Assembly (NCBI GenBank): GCA_903897925.1
Contig: CAIUDG010000145.1
Span: forward strand, 1 to 34,560
Length of the DNA stretch: 34,560 nt
From: an uncultured beta proteobacterium
GTDB lineage: Bacteria; Pseudomonadota; Gammaproteobacteria; Burkholderiales; Burkholderiaceae_C
Direction of reading: 5' to 3'
Shown here: positions 15,966 to 25,316 of the stretch, in pieces
How the letters are laid out: the number at the start of each line of letters is the position of its first letter
Numbering within the stretch: position 1 is the first letter of the stretch
Position numbers and translations under genes: made by a program
Notes under the pieces: generated by a model
Database searches by the model: none
What the model saw: the letters and a program-made list of their open reading frames with translations, nothing else
What the model was told of the DNA's origin: nothing

Positions 15966-16328
15966 TCAAAATTCAATAGGCTCGCTGATACATTTCAGCG
16001 GATGGCCTGCTTTATGGGCAGCTTCCAGCACTTGATCGACCTTGGTAGCTGCCACGTCCTTGCTGTATACGCCACACACGCCACGCCCATCCAGGTGGAT
16101 CTTCAGCATGATTTGCGTAGCCGACTCCAGATCTTTACCAAAAAATTCCTGTATCACGACCACCACGAACTCCATTGGCGTGTAGTCGTCATTCAACATC
16201 AGCACCTGGTACATCTGTGGCGGCTTGACCTGTTGCGTGCGGCGCTCCAGCACCACGGAGCCGCCCTCGTCCCGGTCGGGGACGCGTACTGGGGACGGAG
16301 GAGGATTTACGGGTTTATTTGTGGCCAT
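15966..16328 (-). CDS. clpS: ATP-dependent Clp protease adaptor ClpS
   Basis: ClpS binds the N-domain of ClpA and delivers N-end-rule substrates. From the ATG at 16328 the protein has 120 residues: a flexible, Pro/charged N-terminal tail (1-35) and the ClpS fold with [17 protein letters not shown], the helix [14 protein letters not shown] and [16 protein letters not shown], ending [12 protein letters not shown]. The NDD..PMEFVV block and the following His form the N-degron pocket. The frame continues about 57 codons upstream without homology, so an internal start is right; an ATG three codons earlier (16337) is the alternative. It is followed by clpA and is divergent from the chemoreceptor gene. 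Confidence 0.95.
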   Translation of the reverse strand: MATNKPVNPPPSPVRVPDRDEGGSVVLERRTQQVKPPQMYQVLMLNDDYTPMEFVVVVIQEFFGKDLESATQIMLKIHLDGRGVCGVYSKDVAATKVDQVLEAAHKAGHPLKCISEPIEF

Positions 16329-16528
16329 GCGTTTCATTCTATCGGGCACTGCAGAAACTGCATTCAGTCCCCGCGATAGTGCCCACACGAATATTTTCAA
16401 GTCCCGTGACAAATTGCACGCTAGGACACTGTGCCTCGAGAAATTCGGCAGCGTTGCGCCATCCACACCGCGCAGTGTTGTACATTGCCACGGTATCAAT
16501 GCGAATGCAGATCCGCTACCCGTTGGCG

Positions 16529-16549
16529 GCTATACCTCCGCGGTATAGC
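16529..16549. promoter_or_regulatory. Perfect 8-base inverted repeat upstream of the chemoreceptor gene
   Basis: GCTATACC and GGTATAGC flank TCCGC, ending 34 bases before the chemoreceptor ATG. It could be an operator in the divergent clpS/chemoreceptor interval or a small hairpin in the mRNA leader. I see no named regulator consensus in it. Confidence 0.4.
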
Positions 16550-16583
16550 AGTGGGTGCGGACCATCAAATAAGGAACCTTCGT

Positions 16584-19553
16584 ATGCAGCTTGGTTTGAA
16601 TTGGCGTCGACTTGGCTTGGGTACCAAGCTGGCAGTGTGCAACTTTGCCCTGGTTGCCAGCGTCCTCACCGTGTGCGTCATGGCCATCGGCTCCATGATG
16701 GCGCAAAACGTCGAATCACGCGCCACCTTGGAACTGACGGACAAGACCCGCATGCTGAAAAACATGCTGGAAGGCACCGATGCCGACCTGCGCCTGCGCA
16801 CCGATTTGCTGGCGCACGGCTTCCAGTCGCGCCTGGCCGGAAAAATGGAACTGACATCCGCTACGGTGCTGGTCAATGGCGTGAGCACGCCGACCCTCAA
16901 GCACGAAGGCAACACCGTCAACCTGGACTTCCCGCTGGTCGACCAGTTCACCCAGCTGACTGGCGCAGTGGCCACCGTATTTGTCAAATCCGGCGACGAG
17001 TTCATCCGCATCAATACCTCGCTGAAAAATGCCAAGGGCGAGCGCGCCATTGGCACCGTGCTGGACCACAAGCACCCGGGCTACCAGGCGGTGCTGTCGG
17101 GCAACAACTACACCGGGCTGGCGACCCTGTTCGGGCGCCAGTACATGACCCAGTACGACCCGATCAAGGACGCACAAGGCCAGGTGATCGGCCTGAGCTT
17201 CGTCGGCCTCGACTTTTCAGACTATCTGAAGTCCCTGAAGGACACCATCCGCGGGCTGAAGATCGGCAAATCCGGCTACTTCTATGTGCTCGACGCCCGC
17301 CCGGGTGACACCCTGGGCAATCTGGTAGTGCACCCGGCCGCCGAAGGCAAAAATCTGCTGGGTGCGCAAGACTCCAGTGGCCGCGCTTTCATCAAGGACA
17401 TGCTGGAGCAAAAAGAAGGCACGATTCGTTATCCCTGGATCAACAAAGAGCTGGGTGAAACCGCTGCACGCGACAAGATTGTGGCCTTCACCAGCATCAA
17501 AAACTGGAACTGGCTCGTCGCCGGCGGCACCTATGCCGATGAATACACGGTGGAAATTGAGGCGCTGCGCAACCGCTTCGCAATGGCCGGTCTGGCGATT
17601 GTGGTGGTGATCTCGGTCTTGCTGTACCTGTTGATGCGTGCCATGGTGATTCGTCCGATCCAGCAGGTCAGCGTAGCAGCCGCGCGCATTGCCGAAGGTG
17701 AGCTGGGCAACGCGCTGAGCACCGAGCGCGAAGACGAAGTCGGCCACCTGATGGCCTCCATGGACAACATGCAAAACGTGTTGAACCAGTTCCAGGCCGC
17801 GCAGTCCGAAATGGCGCAACAGCACGATGCCGGCGCCATCAGCCACACCATGCCGGCGCACAACCTGCCTGGCACCTATGGCCAGCTGGCCCAGGCCGTG
17901 AACGACATGGTGCGCGCGCACATCGACGTAAACCAGCGCGTGATTGACCTGATGGAACAGTTTGCCAACGGCAAATTCGAGCAGCAGATGGAAGACCTGC
18001 CAGGCGAGAAACGCCGCATCAGTGAAGTCATCAATGCGGTGCGCGGCTCCATGTCGGCCTCCTACGCCGCCGCCAACCTGAATCTGCGCATCCGCACCGC
18101 ATTGGACAAAGTCAACTCGCCAGTGCGCATCGCCGACGTTGATGGCACCGTGATCTACATCAATGAGGCGCTGAAGAACACCTTGCACCGCGATATTGAA
18201 GGCTTCCGCCGGCAGATTCCCGGCTTCGATCCGGACAAGCTCGTCGGTGGCAGCATCGGCATGCTCTATGCCGACAGCGCAGCCGTATTGCAGCGCCTGC
18301 GCACCCTGTCCCAGGCCGCACACGCACAAGTGGTGTTCGGCAGCCGGACTTACGACGTCACCACCAGCCCGGTGATCAGCAGTGACGGCGAACGGCTTGG
18401 CTCGGTCGGCCAGTGGGAAGACATTACCGACCAGCTGGCCACCGAACGCGAAATCGATGCCGTGGTGCAGGCCGCCGCCGCAGGCGACTTTTCACAGCGC
18501 GTCGACCTGCAGGGCAAAACCGGCTTCTTTGAAAACCTTGGCAAGGGCATGAACCAGCTGATGGACAGCAGCGAGCGCGGCCTGACCGATATCTCCAACC
18601 TGCTGGAAGCCTTTGCCAATGGTGACCTGACGCAGCGCATCGACAACCACTACAGCGGTCTGTTTGGCAAGGTCAAGGACAACGCCAACACCACCGCCAA
18701 CAACCTGACCCGGGTGTTGGGCGAAGTGCGCAACGCCGCCGACGCCCTTACCGGCGCGGCGAACCAGGTCAGCGCCACCGCACAATCGCTGTCGCAAGCT
18801 GCCAGCGAGCAAGCCGCCAACGTCGAAGAAACCACCGCCCAGATCGACGCCATGTCGGCCTCGATCAGCCAGAACAGCGACAACGCCCGCATCACCGACG
18901 GCATGGCCAGCAAAGCCAGCAAGGAAGCCACCCAGGGTGGCGGCGCGGTGAACCAGACCGTAGGCGCAATGAAGCAGATTGCCTCCAAGATCGGCATCGT
19001 GGACGACATTGCTTACCAGACCAATCTGCTGGCACTGAATGCGGCCATCGAAGCGGCCCGCGCCGGCGAACATGGCAAGGGCTTTGCCGTAGTGGCTGCC
19101 GAAGTGCGCAAACTGGCTGAACGCAGCCAGGATGCGGCCAAGGAAATCGGCGCCCTGGCGACACAAAGCGTATCCACCGCAGAGCACGCCGGCCGACTGC
19201 TCGACGAAATCGTGCCGAGCATCCAGCGCACCAGTGAGCTGGTGCAGGAAATTGCGGCTTCCAGCGCTGAGCAAAGCGAATCGGTGGTGCAGATTGGCGG
19301 CGCCATGGATCAACTCTCCAAGGCGACCCAGCAAAATGCCTCGGCTTCGGAACAGTTGGCCGCGACCAGCGAAGAACTGTCCGGCCAGGCCAATCAGTTG
19401 CAACAGTCGGTGGCCTTCTTCAAGACCGGTGAAGCTGAAGCGCCGCGTCTGCGCTCCAATGTCTCGGTACCGGTGGCTGTGGAACGCCGCATGCGTGCGC
19501 CGCAACTGAGCAAACCGAACGCAGCAGCCAGCAGCAACTTCAAACCCTACTGA
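16584..19553 (+). CDS. Methyl-accepting chemotaxis protein with Cache sensor, HAMP and PAS domains
   Basis: From the ATG at 16584, with AAGGAA just upstream (16571-16576), the product has 989 residues. TM1 is at about 17-40 and TM2 at about 333-355. The periplasmic part between them (about 290 residues, with [12 protein letters not shown] and [11 protein letters not shown]) looks like a double Cache sensor. A HAMP domain follows (to about 407), then HAMP-like helices near 456, a PAS domain (about 497-620), further HAMP-like segments near 623 and 672 ([11 protein letters not shown]), and the MCP signalling domain with its hairpin tip [20 protein letters not shown] at about 811-830. It would report a small-molecule ligand to CheA/CheW. 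There is no C-terminal CheR-tethering pentapeptide. The open frame extends 51 codons upstream, but that part is not receptor-like. No che genes are adjacent and the ligand is unknown. Confidence 0.93.
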   Translation: MQLGLNWRRLGLGTKLAVCNFALVASVLTVCVMAIGSMMAQNVESRATLELTDKTRMLKNMLEGTDADLRLRTDLLAHGFQSRLAGKMELTSATVLVNGVSTPTLKHEGNTVNLDFPLVDQFTQLTGAVATVFVKSGDEFIRINTSLKNAKGERAIGTVLDHKHPGYQAVLSGNNYTGLATLFGRQYMTQYDPIKDAQGQVIGLSFVGLDFSDYLKSLKDTIRGLKIGKSGYFYVLDARPGDTLGNLVVHPAAEGKNLLGAQDSSGRAFIKDMLEQKEGTIRYPWINKELGETAARDKIVAFTSIKNWNWLVAGGTYADEYTVEIEALRNRFAMAGLAIVVVISVLLYLLMRAMVIRPIQQVSVAAARIAEGELGNALSTEREDEVGHLMASMDNMQNVLNQFQAAQSEMAQQHDAGAISHTMPAHNLPGTYGQLAQAVNDMVRAHIDVNQRVIDLMEQFANGKFEQQMEDLPGEKRRISEVINAVRGSMSASYAAANLNLRIRTALDKVNSPVRIADVDGTVIYINEALKNTLHRDIEGFRRQIPGFDPDKLVGGSIGMLYADSAAVLQRLRTLSQAAHAQVVFGSRTYDVTTSPVISSDGERLGSVGQWEDITDQLATEREIDAVVQAAAAGDFSQRVDLQGKTGFFENLGKGMNQLMDSSERGLTDISNLLEAFANGDLTQRIDNHYSGLFGKVKDNANTTANNLTRVLGEVRNAADALTGAANQVSATAQSLSQAASEQAANVEETTAQIDAMSASISQNSDNARITDGMASKASKEATQGGGAVNQTVGAMKQIASKIGIVDDIAYQTNLLALNAAIEAARAGEHGKGFAVVAAEVRKLAERSQDAAKEIGALATQSVSTAEHAGRLLDEIVPSIQRTSELVQEIAASSAEQSESVVQIGGAMDQLSKATQQNASASEQLAATSEELSGQANQLQQSVAFFKTGEAEAPRLRSNVSVPVAVERRMRAPQLSKPNAAASSNFKPY

Positions 19554-19596
19554 ATCACACCATACTTAATCACTCCCTGCTGAACCCGGGTCGTGG

Positions 19597-19617
19597 CGGC
19601 GCGCCGTCCGCGCGCCG
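19597..19617. terminator. GC-rich hairpin between convergent genes
   Basis: CGGCGCGC and GCGCGCCG pair perfectly around CGTCC, 44 bases after the chemoreceptor stop and 37 before the stop of the convergent secreted-protein gene. There is no T-run, so its role as a terminator or 3' stabiliser is uncertain. Confidence 0.4.
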
Positions 19618-19653
19618 ATCCAAGCTCCCTGGTGTCTGCGCAGCAGCTATGCG

Positions 19654-20376
19654 CTAAGGCATCAGGCTGTGAAAAGAGGGAACCTTGTCAAACGCATCTT
19701 TGGGCTTATCGTACGCAATGGCTTTTTCTGTTGCATCGCGCAGTTGCTGCCCCAGCAACCGTAGCTTGGCCATAAATTCCTGACGCCGTGGATCGTCATT
19801 GATTTCACTGGCCTGCCACTGGTTTGGCGTCGTATTTTTAAATCCAAAGGCATCCGGCCTTAAAACCAATGTCAGCGCATATAGGCGCCCACCGCTGCGC
19901 GTCTGTGTGACAGAAATACGCAAGTAGGTATTCGACTCAGCGCCCGCCTTGTAGGAACCTGCATCAATCGCCAGGCAATTGTCATTCTGGGCGGAGATTT
20001 TGGACTCGACGAATACATGCTGCCCACCACATGGGTTGCCCCCGTAATACTGGTTGCCGCCAACGGTGCTCGAATTCACCGTCACGAACATCGACGCAAG
20101 CCAGTATCCAGCGGGGTCGATTTGCCTGAGCGACAGGCTGCCAAACTTCACTGACTGCGCTTCCCTCTGCGCGCCACTGTCAGTGTTGGAAATACGGTCT
20201 ATGGTCCAAGCACCATCACCCGGATAAATCGGATAGCCGTCAAACGTGGAACCATTTTCGAACTTCTCACCCTTCGTGAAGTTTTCCGCCGCACGACCGG
20301 ACGTCAGTTCTTTGGCATTGCTGGTGTTCACCCAAAAGCATGCCGCCAATAGAATGAACGCAGATACTTTTCTCAT
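19654..20376 (-). CDS. Unknown secreted protein
   Basis: This 240-residue protein starts with a clear Sec signal peptide (MRKVSAFILLAACFWVNTSN, cleavage probably after NAKA-like NTSNA near residue 21). The mature part is hydrophilic, with a Gly/Asn-rich stretch that includes VGGNQYYGGNPCGGQH, two Cys that could form a disulfide (in NPCGG and NDNCLAI), and a helical, charged C-terminal region. I recognise no domain. The protein is probably periplasmic. The gene is less GC-rich than its neighbours and stands alone between the chemoreceptor and icd, which may mean later acquisition. Coding status is supported by the signal peptide and normal amino-acid composition; function is unknown. Confidence 0.75.
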   Translation of the reverse strand: MRKVSAFILLAACFWVNTSNAKELTSGRAAENFTKGEKFENGSTFDGYPIYPGDGAWTIDRISNTDSGAQREAQSVKFGSLSLRQIDPAGYWLASMFVTVNSSTVGGNQYYGGNPCGGQHVFVESKISAQNDNCLAIDAGSYKAGAESNTYLRISVTQTRSGGRLYALTLVLRPDAFGFKNTTPNQWQASEINDDPRRQEFMAKLRLLGQQLRDATEKAIAYDKPKDAFDKVPSFHSLMP

Positions 20377-20463
20377 GTATTTCCCCCTGTTTTTTGAAAA
20401 TCTATTATTGGCCCGTATGTTAATCGACAGACCGGACCGGCCATGCGGATATCCACAGACAGT

Positions 20464-20501
20464 AAAAAAACCCCAAGCAGATTAACCGCTTGGGGTTTTT
20501 G
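20464..20501 (-). terminator. Terminator downstream of icd
   Basis: ACCCCAAGC and GCTTGGGGT arms flank an 8-base loop. On the minus strand the hairpin is followed by seven T, and on the plus strand by five, so it may work in both directions. It starts 22 bases past the icd stop. Confidence 0.88.
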
Positions 20502-20522
20502 AAGGGGCGCCTATTTATAGGG

Positions 20523-21782
<1,260 letters not shown>

Positions 21783-21947
21783 TGGAAACAGTCTCCGTGG
21801 CTGAGGGGAATCGCTTGAACCCGGCCGCGCCTGGCGTCGGCGCGTGTAGGAACCCGGGAATTCTAGTCCCAAATATTTTGCGCGCCGGCACCGGCGGCAC
21901 TATTCGGACCGGAACCGGCGCGATTGCAAAATTATTTTGCTTCGAGC

Positions 21948-21978
21948 GCCTGACAAAACCCGTCAGGCCCCGTCAGGC
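21948..21978. repeat. One left arm facing two tandem right arms (alternative hairpins)
   Basis: GCCTGAC (21948-21954) can pair with GTCAGGC at 21962-21968 or with a second copy at 21972-21978. The second copy arises from an exact tandem duplication of the 10-mer CCCGTCAGGC (21959-21978). It lies about 100 bases ahead of the DUF192 gene, in the icd/DUF192 divergent interval. The structure is clear, the function is not. Confidence 0.5.
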
Positions 21979-22074
21979 GTCGTTGCCGGACCTTGTGGTA
22001 CGCCTGCACTGTCTGCGGTCCGGCGCCTGGCTAGCCGGTTTTTGTTAGGCGTACTTATGCTTCAAAATACCGGC

Positions 22075-22524
22075 ATGAAAAATCTCATCCAAATATCCAT
22101 CGCCTGTGCGCTCGGACTGTGCCAACCGGTATTTGCCCAGGACGCCGCCCAGCACAACCTGCCCCACACCACCCTGACGGTCGGCTTCTACCAGCTCGAC
22201 GTGGAAGTCGCCCAGACCTCGGAACAGCACGCCATCGGCCTGATGCACCGCAAGAGCATGGCGGCTCAGGAAGGCATGTTGTTTATATTTCCGAATTCCA
22301 GCACCCAATGTTTCTGGATGAAGAACACCCTGATTCCCCTGACGGCCGCCTTTATTGCCGACGATGGCAGCGTCGTCAACCTGGAAGACATGAAGCCGCA
22401 AACCACCAATTCGCACTGCTCCACCAAACCGGTGCGCTATGTGCTGGAAGTGAACCAGGGCTGGTTCGCCAAAAAAGGCCTGAAAGCCGGCACCCAGTTG
22501 TCGGGCAAGCCCTTCACGTCGTAA
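22075..22524 (+). CDS. DUF192 family exported protein
   Basis: The 149-residue product from the ATG at 22075 has a Sec signal peptide (1 to about 21, ending PVFA), then a single DUF192 domain with the family blocks GLMHRKSMAAQEGMLFIF and FWMKNTLIPLTAAFI, and VRYVLEVNQGWFAKKGLKAG near the C-terminus. It should be periplasmic. No biochemical role is established for the family. An ATG 18 bases earlier (22057) would add six residues before the signal peptide and is less likely. The gene stands alone between icd (divergent) and the second hipBA module (convergent). Confidence 0.9.
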   Translation: MKNLIQISIACALGLCQPVFAQDAAQHNLPHTTLTVGFYQLDVEVAQTSEQHAIGLMHRKSMAAQEGMLFIFPNSSTQCFWMKNTLIPLTAAFIADDGSVVNLEDMKPQTTNSHCSTKPVRYVLEVNQGWFAKKGLKAGTQLSGKPFTS

Positions 22525-22664
22525 ACCTGCGCCAGTCCAAGCGCCCCAAAAATACGGCGCCCCAGGGCCAAGCCGTTCGCTTGATCTGTTGAAAATAAAG
22601 TGAACGGGTGAACCCATTCTCGCTACCGCACTTGCGATGGCGTTACTGCGCGAGATCGTTGCTC

Positions 22665-23987
22665 TTATTGGGCCAGGGCGTTTGTCGGGCTAAACCCTGG
22701 AACCAAGACTGGCTGAAGGTGCACGTCAATCGCCTTGAAAGCCTTGGCCCACGCATTTGACTTCTTCTTCGTGGCTCCAAGGCTTACGGCGTGGGCTTCA
22801 AACTCCGCCGCGGCGGCGCGTGCGTTGTCGATGCCTTCCTGAGCCACCTGGGGCGAAAACCCCAGAGAGGCTGCGAACGCCAGCAGATCGCTGCGGCTGA
22901 TGTTCTTCCCTTTTCCATTGAGCGCGGTCGTGTGCTCGTGGCTAAGCCCGAATCCGGTGGAAGGACACAAATCGAACGCGGGAGAGAGGGACCACTGTCC
23001 AGCAGAGTCCATGCAGAAGGCGAAATTCTTAGCATGGTCGTCGCGCATAGAAAGGGCCACATTGAAGCAAAGCTGTCGGTAGAGCCGCTCCACATCGGAA
23101 GCTGTTCCGATCTTTTGAGCAAGTTTGGCGAGGGATGCGTAGTCGAGGCTGGGCTCTCGGAAATTGAGGCCGAGCAAGGCTGCGACGCTTTGTGTGTGAA
23201 TCCGCGCTCCCGAGGGAAGGCGGTCGAATCGCTCCACCGCGAGAGCGGCCCCGCTGGGATGCTCCAGCAGTTGCGCGCGGGCGCCTTTAACGCCGTGCTT
23301 GTTGGCCAGCGCGAGGCAGGCCGCCTCGAGGAAGGGCTCATTCTTGTCGCCTCTGGTCGGCGCGAACTTCAAAAGGATTGGCACGAAGCCCGAGGCGACC
23401 TTGGGCTGGTCGCCCAGGATGACCTTGGTCTTGTCGGGGCCGATGGCGGCCCAGAACTTAGGCCTGGCGCCTAGCGCCGAGCCGCCGGCGCGTATGGCTT
23501 GCCTGGGAATGTCCTTGAAGTTTTCTTCCTCGGCTCGGGAGGCCAAGACGGCTGCGTCGAAGATGGTGGTCAGCAGCGGCCTGACATTGGCGTCGATCAC
23601 GGGCTTGTAAGTCAATGCGCCCGCGCCCCGCTCGCCAACCCAGGCGAGCCTTTGCAGGGGGGTTGCCTCGTCAAGGTCGTATCCAGCTTCACTGAGGGCC
23701 CGGTTCATCAAGCGCAAGCCGAAACCGTCAGGTATCGAATCGGCAAACAACGGATGGAGTCCCGAGAAGGGATCGTGCTTGGCGTAAGCTATGCCAGGCT
23801 GGCTTGGCATCACCAAGGGAGACAACGCTAGGCCCGAGCTAAGCGCCTCCTGACTCCACTCAAAAGCCGCAGTTCTGGCGCTTGGCACCCAGGCGCATTC
23901 ACCGACCAGCATGCCGGGAACGCCTGGTCCTTGGTCCAGAAAAACTTGCAGCCGCGGCTGCTTCTTCGGGGCGGCCCGCTTGTTCAT
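22665..23987 (-). CDS. hipA: HipA-family kinase toxin (module 2)
   Basis: This 440-residue HipA homologue has FADSIPDGFGLRLMNRAL (81-98) in the N-terminal subdomain, the Gly-rich loop GGSALGARPK (168-177), the catalytic loop RDDHAKN (315-321, with Asp316/317) and SPAFDLCPS (335-343) carrying the metal-binding Asp. The kinase residues are intact. The C-terminal 80 residues are helical and basic. The start overlaps the stop of the XRE gene by 4 bases, as in module 1. Sequence outside the motifs differs greatly from module 1, so the two belong to different HipA subgroups. The target is unknown; a serine/threonine kinase acting on a translation factor is the family expectation. Confidence 0.9.
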   Translation of the reverse strand: MNKRAAPKKQPRLQVFLDQGPGVPGMLVGECAWVPSARTAAFEWSQEALSSGLALSPLVMPSQPGIAYAKHDPFSGLHPLFADSIPDGFGLRLMNRALSEAGYDLDEATPLQRLAWVGERGAGALTYKPVIDANVRPLLTTIFDAAVLASRAEEENFKDIPRQAIRAGGSALGARPKFWAAIGPDKTKVILGDQPKVASGFVPILLKFAPTRGDKNEPFLEAACLALANKHGVKGARAQLLEHPSGAALAVERFDRLPSGARIHTQSVAALLGLNFREPSLDYASLAKLAQKIGTASDVERLYRQLCFNVALSMRDDHAKNFAFCMDSAGQWSLSPAFDLCPSTGFGLSHEHTTALNGKGKNISRSDLLAFAASLGFSPQVAQEGIDNARAAAAEFEAHAVSLGATKKKSNAWAKAFKAIDVHLQPVLVPGFSPTNALAQ

Positions 23988-24298
23988 TGCTTCCGCCGCA
24001 CTCTCGCAGACTCGACCCTTGCGCGCTCCACGCGTTCAAGCTCATCGAGCGTCTGCGGCGTCGGCTGGCACACCTCCCAGACGGCGCGTCCCATGCCCAA
24101 AGCCTTTGTGGCCCGCAAAAAGGTGATGAGCTCAACGTTGGCGCCCCGCTCCAAGTTTTTGATGGCTTGGAGGCTCGCCCCGCTGGCGTGGGACAGGTCC
24201 TCTTGGCGCCACCCTTTAGCCGCGCGCGCAAGTTTGATGTTCTGGCCGATGTCCTCGGCCAGATCGGGCAATTCCATCAATTCAAAAATTGGTTTCAT
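23984..24298 (-). CDS. hipB: HipB-type XRE antitoxin / autorepressor (module 2)
   Basis: From the ATG at 24298 the product has 104 residues and starts MKPIFELMELPDLAEDIGQN. The helix-turn-helix occupies about residues 16-70 (IKLARAAKGWRQEDLSHASG, then ASLQAIKNLERGANVELIT), with a short charged tail of Arg/Glu. An ATG ten codons upstream (24328) is possible, but a TATAAT promoter box and an inverted repeat lie between the two ATGs, which supports the downstream start. Its stop overlaps hipA by 4 bases. It should neutralise HipA and repress the operon. It lacks the long Pro/Arg tail of the module 1 antitoxin. Confidence 0.85.
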   Translation of the reverse strand: MKPIFELMELPDLAEDIGQNIKLARAAKGWRQEDLSHASGASLQAIKNLERGANVELITFLRATKALGMGRAVWEVCQPTPQTLDELERVERARVESARVRRKQ

Positions 24299-24320
24299 AG
24301 CGTTTATGAAAGCTATTATA
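24293..24320 (-). promoter_or_regulatory. Promoter and operator-like repeats of hipBA module 2
   Basis: A perfect -10 box TATAAT lies on the minus strand at 24320-24315; the -35 region is poor. Overlapping the start codon are two nested inverted repeats, TTTCATA/TATGAAA (24293-24299 and 24305-24311) and ATAGC/GCTAT (24297-24301 and 24312-24316). Transcription would begin only about 10 bases before the ATG at 24298. Autoregulation by HipB is the likely use. Confidence 0.55.
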
Positions 24321-24689
24321 AAGACCAATGACTTTAACAGCCCTCAAGAAATCCACAAAACCAATTGGCGGTCGCTTTGCAGCCGGCGCATTTTCTGCCG
24401 CCCAGACTCCTCGCTTTCCCTGTGAATCCGCGGCAGCTTGCTCCCGGTGTCGGGTTTGGCCGCGATGGCCAGACCTAAGTCGTCAGACAGAACCTGCGGC
24501 GGGTTCAAGTAGCCAGCGTGGCACCGGGAATGGGCTCAATCCTTGCGAAAGATTTCTTCTGCACACCAGGCCCTGTTAAAAAAACCAAACCCCATGATTT
24601 GCGATCAATCATGGGGTCAGGAGTTTTAACAAAATATGCGAACGGCTTACCCGAGGGCGCCGTTGTCGCTTCGCTTTAAACCCGGGTTA
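24321..24689. other. Intergenic region between hipB module 2 and sodB
   Basis: No gene is supported here. Apart from the sodB terminator at 24580-24616, I see no repeat, no RNA gene and no open frame with a ribosome-binding site. The segment 24350-24560 is of mixed composition and could be remnant sequence from the insertion of the toxin-antitoxin module, but it holds nothing recognisable. Confidence 0.5.
24580..24616 (-). terminator. Terminator downstream of sodB
   Basis: A perfect 10-base stem, CCCCATGATT (24590-24599) and AATCATGGGG (24607-24616), has a 7-base loop. On the minus strand it runs into TTTGGTTTTTTT. It lies about 75 bases past the sodB stop. Confidence 0.85.
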
Positions 24690-25271
24690 TCAGGCGAAAT
24701 TGGCTTCGGCAAAGCCCCAGTTCACCAGCTTGTCGAAATAGGTTTCGACGAACTTCTGGCGCAGGTTGCGGTAGTCGATGTAGTAGGCATGCTCCCACAC
24801 GTCCACTGTGAGCAACGCTGTGTCGGCGCTGGTCAGCGGCGTGCCGGCAGCGCCGGTGTTGACGATATCAACCGAACCATCGGCCTTCTTCACCAGCCAG
24901 GTCCAGCCGGAACCGAAGTTGCCCACGGCCGACTTGACGAAAGCTTCCTTGAACGCAGCATAGCTGCCCCACTTGGCCGTGATAGCGCTGGCCAGGGCAC
25001 CGGAAGGCTCGCCACCACCCGCGGGCTTCATGCCGTTCCAGAAGAAAGTGTGGTTCCAGATTTGCGCTGCATTGTTGTAAATGCCACCGCTGGACTTCTT
25101 GATGATTTCTTCCAGCGTCATGCTTTCAAACTCAGTTCCTTTTTGCAGGTTGTTGAGGTTCACGACATAAGCGTTGTGGTGCTTGCCATGGTGAAACTCC
25201 AGCGTTTCTTTCGAATAAGCCGGAGCCAGGGCGTCGATGGCAAAGGGCAATGCGGGCAGGGTATGTTCCAT
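24690..25271 (-). CDS. sodB: Superoxide dismutase [Fe]
   Basis: SodB dismutates superoxide to hydrogen peroxide and oxygen in the cytoplasm. The 193-residue product has the four metal ligands His27, His74, Asp157 (DVWEHAYY) and His161, and Gln70 in [11 protein letters not shown], the second-sphere Gln position typical of the iron enzyme. The length fits exactly. The ATG at 25271 gives [10 protein letters not shown], the normal N-terminus, with no signal peptide. It follows xseA on the same strand after a 45-base gap and has its own terminator. Metal choice (Fe rather than Mn or cambialistic) is inferred from sequence pattern. Confidence 0.96.
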   Translation of the reverse strand: MEHTLPALPFAIDALAPAYSKETLEFHHGKHHNAYVVNLNNLQKGTEFESMTLEEIIKKSSGGIYNNAAQIWNHTFFWNGMKPAGGGEPSGALASAITAKWGSYAAFKEAFVKSAVGNFGSGWTWLVKKADGSVDIVNTGAAGTPLTSADTALLTVDVWEHAYYIDYRNLRQKFVETYFDKLVNWGFAEANFA

Positions 25272-25316
25272 GAGTCACTCTCAGTTGATTAATTGGGGAT
25301 CGGGCGATTGTAAAAA

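Noticed and set aside
17217..18329. Long minus-strand open frame within the chemoreceptor gene
   Set aside because: The receptor frame carries clear HAMP and PAS domains here; the reverse frame has none.
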